From assembly GCF_029227915.1 (NCBI RefSeq), contig NC_079883.1, positions 3,348,001-3,412,000 of the forward strand: a stretch of DNA of 64,000 nucleotides. Reading direction: 5' to 3'. Under the pieces are notes generated by a model, which was given only the letters and a program-made list of their open reading frames with translations, was not told the origin of the DNA and searched no databases. Both the position numbers and the translations under genes were made by a program. This stretch comes from Hydractinia symbiolongicarpus. Lineage: Eukaryota > Cnidaria > Hydrozoa > Anthoathecata > Hydractiniidae. Positions 36,765 to 47,440 of the stretch are shown one piece after another; position 1 is the first letter of the stretch, and each line of letters starts with the position of its first letter.

Positions 36765-39700
36765 TTACAACTTGTGATTGGGTAATTTCCAGTAATAGCT
36801 TTCATGTACAACCATATCTGGTGTAATATCAGCCAACGAAGCACAACCTGTCAGAAAAAGTAAGAATAATTCGACAGGAGGTAGGATTCTATTATGACAG
36901 AAAATGAAGCATCATAGACTGTGTAGTCTATGATATTATTTAACACAAACTACAATTACTCAATCTAGCAGAAAATGCAACATAATATTTTCAGTTTGAA
37001 TGATTGTACCTATGTAGAGAGTGTGATTGGAAGTGTATTTAGTTCGTAAAAAATTTTTTTAAATACTACAAAGCTCTGGCTACAAGACTTGTAAATAGAT
37101 CCTGACAATTTTAAAAGGTCAAAAGAAGTTATCAATGGCAACAGGCTTTTTTTACGAGTTGTTAATAACTTCAAGATACGCTTTCGTCATACCAGTGAAA
37201 AGAAGAACAATAATTTTTAAGACTTGTCAAATCCTATTTATTTCCATTGGCAACATGTTTTAGCATGTTTTAAAAATTGTCAATAACAAGTTGATTAATG
37301 ACTATAAAAAAACTCATGTAAGTGGCCTTTAGAATCAAGGTAGATAAGGATTTAAAACGAGTTATGGCATAACCCTATAAAGTTTCATATAGAAAAATAT
37401 TAATATCATCATCTCTTATTCGTTAAGGTTTATTCTGGTAACAAAATTGTAAAACACAAAAAATGTCATTTCCTGTGTTTCCATTTCTATGTTATGGCTT
37501 AATAGTGTTTTTCCTGCAATGGAAATTGTCTTACACAAACCATATAGATCTGAGTAAAGCAAAAGGTTTAAACATAAATGTTAAACATTTAACCTGCAAG
37601 TAACATGGCTTTTTCAAGCTCTTCCTGAAGAAGTTCCAACACTTTCTTCACACCCTTTTCACCCTGTATTAAAAAGTGTTAAACAGTTACACTTTGTGTA
37701 CCAAATATTGCTAACAAATGGACCACTACCAAAAAAAAAAAAAAAATTAAAAAGTTAGCAAGCTTTGCCATGAAATTATGGATCTTGTTTTTAGATTCAC
37801 GATTTGGATTAATTCAACATAACTCATGTTATACTAAAGGGAGATTTTCACGAAGCGAACTGAACGGCGAATTCGCTTTTTAATTTTCATGACAAAATAA
37901 ATTAGACGCCAAATTCATTGTTTACATTGGTTAACCGCGTTCTGATTGGTCTAAAACTAGCAGCAAAACCTTTAGCCGCAAAAAAGTAGGAATTGTTTCT
38001 ACTCTTCAGCGAAGTGAATTTTTTGATGCAAAATCATAACAAACAAAACCCGCATGCTCAGATACAATTCGCCGTCGAAATTGCTGCTCAATTCGCTTCG
38101 TGAAAATACCCCTTAACACAAGCGCACATCACTTAAAAGAAGGTACACACATTATAGGATAGTCCATATAGAGCTGGTCTTCCAATAAACACTGCTTTAG
38201 CACCAAGTGCTAACGCTTTAAAAACATCAGTTCCTTTACGTATGCCACCATCAAGATACACTTCCATTTTTCCATCAACAGCTTGTACTACTTCTGGAAG
38301 TGCTTCAATCTAAAAAAATAATGTGTTGCCTGTTATTCAACAAGCACCAGTATTTATTATACACATCTATGTCTAACAGCTAGTAACATTGTTTGACATG
38401 AATTTAAATCTGTGTTGTTTCTCTGGCAACAAATAACTTGTTTTGTACAGTAGAACATTTGTGGTGTAAAGATTAATATAGTAAAACAGTGTTATGTCAA
38501 GATTATTTTAGTGAGACATGTGTTGCGCAAAGGTTAATATAGTAAAATACATGGTGTAAAAATTAAATTGGCGGAACATTTGTTGAGTAAAGATTATTAT
38601 ATCATGGACCAACTTTTGTGGAGAGTTTCATATAAGCTCCTTGGCGAACAAGCAAACAGTGCACATAAATATCACAGGTCATTTATGCTTACAACAAATG
38701 ACTTTAACCTTTAAGCTTTTTTCTTCACATTCTTAACAACTTTCATTTATGACAAACTTTCATGATTCACAAAATAAGAAAATGAGAAGAAATCTTTTCT
38801 AGGCATGAGCTTGATGTTGGGTATCTTTGACATTTTAACAATGGTATGTTAAAATTGTTGCAACAAAAATAGTTATATCATTAGTGGCATAAATGAGAGA
38901 ACTAAGAATTCTTTTAATTATTTTGTGTAGGCTATTAGATTGCCACATGTGGTGTGCATACTCGTCAATGTGCATGAGTTCAAACATATTGACGAGACTT
39001 ATTGAAGTTAGAAAGCATGCAAAATTTAGTGAGACCTTTATTACAAAGAACACTGTATTTTTTTCAGATGTTTTCTGATAACATAAAAAATAACAAGAAC
39101 AACTTTTCCAGTTTTTAAATGTCTGTCTAAAGTAAGACATCGCATGGTTTTAATGCTTATTTCAAATAAAAACTAAAAACAGATATACATACATTTTCAC
39201 ATAAAAAATTAAATTATGTGCCCACGGTTGTAGTAAAAGTTTGTTCAAATCCTTTTGTTTTATAGAAAATGTCCATATTACTAAGCAGCTAAAACAAACA
39301 AAAAATCTTTTTTTAAATATTAGACATTTATTACGTTGGTTACAAAACCATTTACTCACAGATGTACTCACTAAGAAAGCATTGTCCCCTTTCTCCTTTA
39401 TTTATTTATTTATTTATTTAAAAATATTTATACAGGATGAGGACTTCAGTAATTTGCAAATATATACATAAATACAAAAAAACTGCTATCAATGTTCGTC
39501 CTGTCTGAGAATAAAAATGGAAAAAAGCAGTAAAAACAGTAAAATCGATAAAAACAAACAAAAAATTGATCAAATAGAAATGCAACAATATGCCTTTTTT
39601 TCAGCCTAACCTTGTTTCTATGGTGTCAAGGCGTGCAATTCTTAATTCTTCAATTACTGTGTCTACAATGGAAGAGGGTATTACGAGAAGCATATTTTTC

Positions 39701-42378
39701 CTTTTATTTTCATATAAAGCACGCAGTTAATATTCTTTTATTGCAAAGAAGAAAAATAATTTCTCTCACTAGAAAAAAATGTTTAAATAAATTTGTTCTC
39801 TTGTGTTGTTTTGAAAGTTATTATTATACATTATACAGCAAGTTATACTTGTGCTGCTTTGAAATTTATACAGCAAGATATTCTCCTCACTTAAAATAAT
39901 AAAAAAAACAGAAATTATTTTTATAAACAATTTTAGTGTTCTTTTGTTTTTTGCACAGAATCTTTGTCAATATTAAAAAGTCTTTCGCAGCATTACAATT
40001 GTATATTGAAAAATCATAACAGAGGAGGGTGTTACGATAAGCGTATTCTACCTTGTTTTTATAATTTGTCCAAAATAGTATTGATTGTTATAGTAAAGTC
40101 TTGCAGTAATCAGTTTTAGTTAGCAATTTCCAAAGATATATAATAATCAAAACAAAGGAGGGTGTTCCGGCAATAATAATCTGTCTTGCTTTTCCATTGC
40201 ATTAAACTAAGCGGAAGTAAAATTTTTAAAAATAATAAATAAAAAGCGCATCACACATTTAAGTTTCAGCGCAACTAACTACCATGAACGAAGAATCATC
40301 TGCAAGTGGCCTTATGATGTTGATATTTTGGTTAAAAAGATGGAAGTAACAATCATAAGGAAACATAAAACAGTTTTTTCTTTGTAAATTACATTGATGT
40401 TCATAGCATGACACAATTTAGGAGAAACTTATTTGAAGAATAGTGATCCATAAAAACATGTGTCCTACCGTGGAGGGAACTCCATCTAACTGTCTGCCAC
40501 CATGATTGGAAACAATAATTCCTTGAACATCATGCTTTAAAGCTTCTAATGCATCTTCTCTTGTGAGAATACCTTTCAGCAATATTGGTAGTTTGGTGAC
40601 TGTCCTCAACCAATCAACATCATCCCAACCTAATGCACGTTCCATGTTTTTGCTGCAGTAAGCCATTAATCCTGAACCACCCTTGCTGCTGACATCAGAA
40701 ATTCCAGGAACACCTTTAAAGTTAGCTAGCTCCAAATCAGAAGGAAGCGAAAATTTGTGCCTCTCATCTGCTAATCTTTTGCCCAGCTCTGGAGTATCAA
40801 CTGTAAGAACAATAGCAGTGAAGCCAGCTTTTTCAGCCCTTCTGATCAAATCTACTGACAGTTGTTTTTTCTTGTAAACATAAAGCTGCATCCACAAGTG
40901 ACAGTTTGGAGCAGCCTTTGCAATTTCCTCATATGATGTGGTACTAAGGGTACTGACACCCATACATGTACCAAAGCTTTCAGCAGCTAAAATGTCAAAT
41001 AAGGATTATATTATACCAACAAGAAAAATTGTTCTTGCCAAACCTTTTAATTGTCAAACCCCATTCGACACACTCACTTAATGTAAGGTACTTTCAAAAA
41101 AAAGAAAAAAATCTGAAATGAAAAATACAAGGTTGACTTCACGCTTTGATAACTCCCATCAAACATTTTTTTCTTTGAAAGCATAATGGTCAGATTGCTC
41201 TTATTCAGACCAGGACCTGCTTGCAAAATATTGCATAAATTTCAGATCATATTTAAAATCATTTGTGGTGGCACATACAAAGAGGAGTGAAAAAACATAC
41301 CAGCATAGGAAGTAATTTAAATAAAACTTCCATAAATGATTCATGATTAAAACAGAAAGAAAACAATATCATTACAAGAACACAAAACAAACAAAAATCT
41401 AGGCATCTGGTGGACTATGGAATAATCATACTAAAATCATTGTTCCAAAATCCCTAATGAAGACATACTAAGCACATTACCAGAAAACTGCAATTTTTAA
41501 TTTCTTAGTAGACGGAAAACAACACAGAAAGAAAGTAATAAATCAATACACACTGTAAACTGGAAATTGTTAGTTTTAAGGACCATGTTGAAAAAGTTGG
41601 AAATTTTAAAAACTTTGCAATGCAGAGAAAAAAATTAATTTGAGGTCAACAACAACAAAATTTAATAAAAGGAAACCTGATTAAAACAATTATACATCAC
41701 AAAGCTTAAAAAAAGTTTTTAATTTCATATTTTTTGCCATACCGAAAAATAATAACTTATGCTTATCAAATTAAAAAGATAATATAGAAGAAAAATAAAT
41801 AAAATAAAAGGATGAGTGAAAAAGCTGTCAGACGTTTTAAAATTTTTTTTTCTCGTCTTACTTTTACTAGCCTACATATTTTTTGTTCTGCAGAAAACAT
41901 AAAAAATAACTGCACCAGTGCAGTAACTAAGAAAAAAATATATATATAAATAACTAAACTCAAACCCACCAAGAGCTGTTCCAATTTCACCTATAGGATG
42001 TGCCATTTTCTGCATTGCTGAAGGCGCAATGCATATTGGAATTTTAAATTGCTTGTTTTGTGTGTGGCAGGTCATGTCAACTTGGTTGAGACCTCGCAAT
42101 AATCGAGGTCGTATTCTTAACCTATATAAATGTAAAGCAATAATTAAGCTATCAAACATAAAGCAGCTATGGTATTATTTCTGGAATTCCAATTAAGCAG
42201 TACAGGGAACCGTTTGAACAAAATATTCTTTAACATACCGATCAAATGCTTTACAATTTTCAGATAATGTTTGCTCACCATCTGCTCCAGATACATAATA
42301 ATTCAGAGCATTTCTTGTCAAATTTTTTCTAGCAATTGCTTCAATGTCAGCAACGCAAACTGGTTTTTCGAAACTCAT
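36765..42378 (-). CDS. HAO1-like: HAO-1: (S)-2-hydroxyacid oxidase
   Basis: The first gene of the array. Exons A-F: 42378-42239, 42121-41970, 40986-40469, 38309-38151, 37663-37594, 36847-36765. They total 1122 nt and 373 aa. FMN-dependent oxidation of 2-hydroxyacids in the peroxisome. Active site: Y27 (LNYYVSG), Y133 (QLYVYKK), D161 (TVDTPELG), K235 (LLKGIL), H259 and R262 ([10 protein letters not shown]). FMN-phosphate contacts: [13 protein letters not shown] and FIGRP. It ends HKL. The lid loop (about residues 169-212) is full length. No stop, frameshift or bad splice site was seen. The 100 nt at 40523-40622 are identical to HAO-5, a mark of gene conversion. Introns carry a MITE and AT-rich DNA. 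It is the longest copy and looks functional. Confidence 0.95.
37835..38115. mobile_element. MITE in the D-E intron of HAO-1
   Basis: The left end AAGGGAGATTTTCACGAAGC is mirrored by the right end, whose inverse reads AAGGGGTATTTTCACGAAGC. A second pair of matches (ACGGCGAATT) lies slightly further inside. About 280 bp, no ORF. Confidence 0.7.
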
Positions 42379-42399
42379 TTTTCTTTCTTTTAACAAATA

Positions 42400-44300
42400 A
42401 TAAATAACGTTAGTTAAGTACAAACACAACAGCACATCGGAAATTTGCCATTCATGATTTATAAAAATTATATACACAGTTACTTACCACACGAAACAAC
42501 AGGATATAAATAATTTTATTGAAAAAATATTAGATTTTTCATAATACCACACTTGCCTTAAAATGCCAGCACTTTTCATGGCGTAGTGGTTTTTGTAGTT
42601 CTTGGTTAAATATATTTAGCATCATTCCAAAATTAAACGGTTATATTCAACATTTAAGAAAAACTGAATGCCATACTTTCAAAATAAAAATCAATAGCAT
42701 AGTAATAACTCGCATACATTTAGGGTGACACACACACTTTTTTTAGAATAAGCAAAAACGTATGATTTCATTTATTATTCTAAATTTACAATTATAAACA
42801 ATATACACACCCATTTGCTCTCTTTGTGAAAAAAAGTGCTTTCGGCACTTAAAATACAAAATGCAACACATTTTTATTGACCTAAGTTAATTGGTTTTTA
42901 AAGGAAATTTTGTAACATTTTATTGGGAATTTCCTTTTAAAAATGATATGGGCACTCTAAATTATTATAATTTGGGTACACAATTTTCTAATGATAAGCC
43001 TGACTATTTTGAAGTACGACACTGGTGGTGCACTTCTTAGTTTCTTGTGCTTAGGGTTTTATAACACAGCATTGATTTAAGGATTGATGACATCATTTTT
43101 AAACAAAGTATATAACGAAGCATTCAAACAAACCATAGGCATTTTGGGCACATTTTGCTGTCATGTTTGTGAACTTTGCTAATATTGAAAATTTCCATGA
43201 CAGCAAATTTCCTACCTTATTCATATTTTAAAGTTGAGTCTTTATAAAACGAAGGTAAAATTTTGCCAAAATAAGTAACTTTTGGGGCTGTTTATGAAAT
43301 ATAGTAGAATGGTGGTTCAGGTGCACAAAAGTGAATTTTCTAATGACTAGATCATTAGAAACTAGCACTTCTGTTGTCTTCTCCTTTCAACTTACTCAAC
43401 CAGCTCATTTTGGTTTTTTAGCTTCCTTATAAACAATACAAATTTTTTTCCGAAACAAATGTATTTTCGTATGTTCAGCAGCAGAAACAAAAATGTATAT
43501 TCTCTAAAACAAGCATGGCTGACATCATTAGTCAATGTTAGAAGCAAAATCTACATAAATACACAGTACACCACAAGGTGGCAGTTTCAGAGATATTATA
43601 TAGCTTATAGATATATAACAAATAATAATAACACACATCACAATGGTAAAATAACATGCAACCACCAAGCAATTATCAGCAGAAATCGAAAGAAGATCAC
43701 TAGAATATCCTTAGTGTTGATCTCCCTGACCATTAACTTTTCTAAAGAAAATCGATCTGTCAACATTCTTTAGCAATGTGATAAGGCTTTCGGTCTTGTT
43801 GAGAAATTGAATGCAATGCACTCCCGAAACTATGATTTCGTAATTAAGGCGTACCTTATTTATATTACTTCTCTGTTTACTCTATGGTAAATTAACTGGT
43901 TTAACATTATGCAATACTAAACTCAAAGATTTAAAACGCAATGCAAGGAACCAATTTAATTAACATTGAAACTAATTGGTTTAATACAAAGTCAAAGAAC
44001 TGATTAAATTGACGTTGTTGCAAGTCCTTTTAATTGTTGATTTCAAAATTTATTAATGTGTAACATAAATGTAAATTGTAAAACTAATAACAACAAGTAA
44101 AATATCTTTTAAGACTAATTTCAAAAATTTAGAAAAATCTTTTGATTTCATGGTCTTAATGGTCATACTTAGTACTAAAGAACAATGGCAATACCATTGT
44201 TCTTTTAGCAAAATAGGATCTTTTTAATTCTGGTTATTCTGTATATGGATATACATTCTAGTCCGAGGGATTGAACCGAAATTTAGCAGAACCTTAAAAC
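42400..44300. other. Upstream of HAO-1, no gene seen
   Basis: AT-rich sequence with only a chance 104-codon ORF at 43459-43773. The promoter of the array's first gene should lie in the nearest few hundred bases; I see no clear TATA box or factor cluster. Confidence 0.5.
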
Positions 44301-44330
44301 AAAAAAGTAACAAGATCAAACTCTGAGAAA

Positions 44331-44595
44331 ATTGCCAATTATTACCACAGCTGATGCTCTGTTCAGATTTGAAAGCTTGGTAGTGAAACCTACAAAACAC
44401 TTTTTTGACGATTTAAAGTTAGTGATTGCTAAAGTTGATAAAATGTGCAAAGATGAAATTCTTTTGCTTGTTAAATTTAAATTTCCACTTCTCATCACTT
44501 CCAGTGCCACCAATGTCGAGCGCGGTTTCTCAGCCCAAAACTTGATTTACACGAAACAAAGATTGATGCGACAGATTGACTGTCACATCAATTGA
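44331..44595 (+). mobile_element. hAT transposase C-terminal fragment
   Basis: An open frame of 87 codons with LLITSSATNVERGFSAQN, followed by IYTKQRLMRQ. This matches the conserved C-terminal dimerisation region of hAT transposases and related ZNF862-type proteins (pattern S-A-N-x-E-R-x-F-S). A stop follows, and residual similarity may continue to about 44700. No zinc finger or catalytic core is present, so it is a relic. Confidence 0.6.
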
Positions 44596-44808
44596 TAGAC
44601 TGATCTAACTGATATTGGTTGGCCCCTAAAAGTTTTCAGAAAAGGAGTACAAGGCTTTGGTCGGGAGATATTAAATGAATGGAAAAAGCATATTGACCCT
44701 TGAACTAATTAAATTTATTTTTTGTTTCTACTTATTATCTAGTATTTACTAGAGAAAAACATTTTCTAAATTATCATAGTTAAGACAAATATTGAAGTGC
44801 AAGATTTT

Positions 44809-44861
44809 TTCCATATTACATGGAAACAAGTGATTTTCACTTGTTTCCATGTAATATGGAA
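44809..44861. repeat. Perfect hairpin, 25-bp arms, 3-base loop
   Basis: TTCCATATTACATGGAAACA then AGTGA, TTT, and the exact reverse complement. There are no mismatches over 25 bp. It lies between the hAT scrap and the copia-like left LTR. Confidence 0.95.
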
Positions 44862-45007
44862 AGTGGAGTCTTCTTTATTTACAAATACTGACAGTTGTGT
44901 TCTCAGAATGTTGTGACTTGAATCTCTTCACCCCCTAGCTGTTCTTTGTGTATTTTAAGATGAGCATAATGCAGCATGATAATCGAATTTGAAACTTGAA
45001 GCAGGAG

Positions 45008-45122
45008 ATGTTAATCTTCCATTCTAGGCTATTAAAGAATCGATTGGTGGTAGGGTTTAATTGTGTTGCACCAATCTTGCTGGTAAAATGTGTTGTGTAT
45101 TAATCAATTGGATTTAAGTTTG
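45008..45122 (+). repeat. Left LTR fragment of the copia-like element
   Basis: Begins TGTTAATCTTCCATTCTAGG and matches 52352-52494 in the same orientation through TTTAATTGTGTTG, CCAATCTTGCTG and AATCAATTGGATTTA. The two copies bracket the copia-like coding remains, as LTRs should. The right edge is unclear because the copies diverge. Confidence 0.7.
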
Positions 45123-45324
45123 AACGATTAAATCACAAACAGGCCTGGAAATTTGTGGAGTCTAGGGAAACGATCCATCGATACCGTGATTTGAAGCTTT
45201 TTGAAGCTTTCCGCAAAGTACACCTTGCGGAAAATGTTTAAGGTTAGATTTAAACCGATAAATAAGTGGCGAACTACTTCATAATCGCCCTAGTTATTAA
45301 CAAGACCTACTCAAGAGAGATGTG

Positions 45325-45656
45325 CATATTTTACATGGCTAGCCTCACAAATATCGAGGGATATACCCTGTCTATTATTTCCAGGAGGGGCCATGGCTTA
45401 GATGGAGAGTCCTAGAGTATTTAATGCTCATTTTGAGCTACGCAGACCCAATTAGAGCCCGCGCTCTACTAGACAACTCCCGGCAACATCCAACGGCCCA
45501 CACAGTGTGCCATCTTCCAAATTTCCCTCACATGGCTTGGGTTAACCCGGGGCTATGGTAACATTCACTCGCCCATGTTGAATCGCCGTCAAGAGGAATC
45601 GAACCTCGGTCTCCCGCACAGAGTACGAGAGCTATAACCACTAATCTACGGCGCCA
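45325..45656 (-). mobile_element. SINE-A, full-length copy, minus strand
   Basis: Reverse complement of the element at 58180-58527 over nearly its whole length. The tRNA-like head is at the right end, with B box GGTTCGATTCC (GAATCGAACC on the plus strand at 45597) and A-box-like TAGATTAGTGG. It lies just inside the left LTR of the copia-like element. Confidence 0.85.
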
Positions 45657-45689
45657 CAAAAAAAATCAATATTGCCAAGATAGTCAATA

Positions 45690-45840
45690 GTAGTAAAATA
45701 GTATAATATATGTATATTAATAATGAAATTAATAATGAAAATAATATATATATAATATATAATATAATATATAATATAATATATATATATATATAAAATA
45801 ATTATATTATTTATAAAAAATTATAACATAAAATTATTAT
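45690..45840. repeat. AT microsatellite
   Basis: TAATATATAATATAATATAT and similar low-complexity AT sequence. Confidence 0.9.
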
Positions 45841-46281
45841 AATTTGAAATATTGTCCAAAGGAAACGATTTTCGTCACGTCTTTATTGATTCGTGGAAAC
45901 ATCATGGAAACGAAACGATTGTTTCCGCCAAATTTCCAGGCCAGACAAAATCCAAGTTCACCATATGGAACTTCCTGGTGGAGTTTTGGCATACTGAGCT
46001 TTACAAAGTGCTAACCTTGCACCAGAGAAGCAACAGTTGGCTAACTATAAATGAATTACACTATGATTCAATGGTATTACAGTTAAAGAAAATATTTGTG
46101 ATAATATGAAAATATTTCGTGATACTGCAGCCTCATTATGTGTCAATTGATGCTGTAAAGATAGAGCCTGTTTTATAGGCAAGTACAGATTCTATGGAGC
46201 AAAATTACCTTACTTAAAGAGGTAATATCAGCGTTCAAGGTTTAGAAGAGGAAAGGCTACAGCACCAAATCAAAGATATGG

Positions 46282-47440
46282 ATGGAGGAAAACCAGATCC
46301 AATGTTTCATTGATAATATTGATAGTGATAAACTTCAAAAAGAGTATCCAGGTGGAACAAGATTTAAATTCGGAGATAGTGCAGCAGTTTATTCCATAAA
46401 AAGAGTAATTTTACCTGTAATCATTGGCTCAAAAGAAGTTAATCTAGAAACAGTTGTTTCTAATGAAATACCTTTGCTTTTGAGTCAAACATCAATGAGA
46501 AAAGCAAAAGCAGTTTTAGATTTTAGCAATGATACTGTTAAAATGTTCGGAGAATGCCATCCTTTAAAATTTACCACCACAGGTCACTGTTACATACTTT
46601 TGAACAAAAACAGAATAGATTTGGATGAAAAAAATTATGACCATCTGCTTCCTCAAGTTGCCTTTGTATGTGCAACAAGATCATCAAACTTCATCTTCAG
46701 TTCTGTCATCTTAAGTGGTGAAAAATTAAAATCTCTCATTAAAGCATTAAATTCTTTTTTAGAAGACCGGAGTAAAATCATGAAATTGATCGATAATGTC
46801 TCACGCTCTTGTTAAGTATGTGTTAAGTATAGAAAACCAAGACCACGTCCTATTGTTGGCTTACCAGTGTCGTTGGAATTTCATCAGTGTGTGGCTTTAG
46901 ATTTAGTCTTTTATAAAAGAAAGGACAGTGAAAAATGGCATGGACCAGGCACTTTAATTGGACAAGAGAATAAACAAGTACTTGTCAAGTATGGTTGAAG
47001 TTAAGTGAGAGTCCACATTTGTCGGTTGCAAAAGGTAGATCAAGTATTACATTCACAGAAACTATCACAAGACTCTGAAAAGAGCCCAACAACTATGTAG
47101 TTAGACAACTGTGTTTCAATGGAGGACGAAATTTTTGATGTAGATGATCTTAAAAGTAATACTACGGAAGTACCAGTAACAGAAGCACCAGTAACTGAGG
47201 CTGCAAATGGGACATCAATAGAGGAAAGATCTAAGAAACACCAAGAAGTAAAACCACAGTCAATGAAAATAAAAGCAATACATCTATAAAGAAATACGAA
47301 AGTTAAAAACCATAATCATCTATAAGCTAACTCCAGACAGTGAGTGGATTAGAAGATTAGTTCACAGCAGAGCAGGTAAAGTGAGTAGAAAAGGGAAAGA
47401 AGGCAGGCAATATGGCAGCTGTTTAAATGTGCAAAATGAA
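46282..47440 (+). mobile_element. Copia-like element, protease and integrase remains
   Basis: An ORF (46282-46815, 177 aa) has the look of the retropepsin-flanking region in invertebrate copia-like polyproteins (KFGDSAAVYSIKRV, EIPLLLSQTSMRKA, VKMFGE, GHCYILL). Beyond the stop, shifted frames carry integrase pieces: VKYRKPRPRPIVGLP (zinc-binding end) joined directly to DSEKWHGPGTLIG (C-terminal domain), so the catalytic core between them is deleted. TPDSEWIRRLVHSRAGK and YGSCLNVQNE follow at 47330-47440, where the sequence breaks off into a minus-strand gypsy-like insertion. Order protease-integrase-RT-RNase H, continued at 50745, defines Ty1/copia type. Inactive. Confidence 0.7.

Noticed and set aside
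43459-43773. 104-codon plus-strand ORF
   Set aside because: Low-complexity Asn/Thr/Ile composition and no motif; most likely chance in AT-rich DNA.
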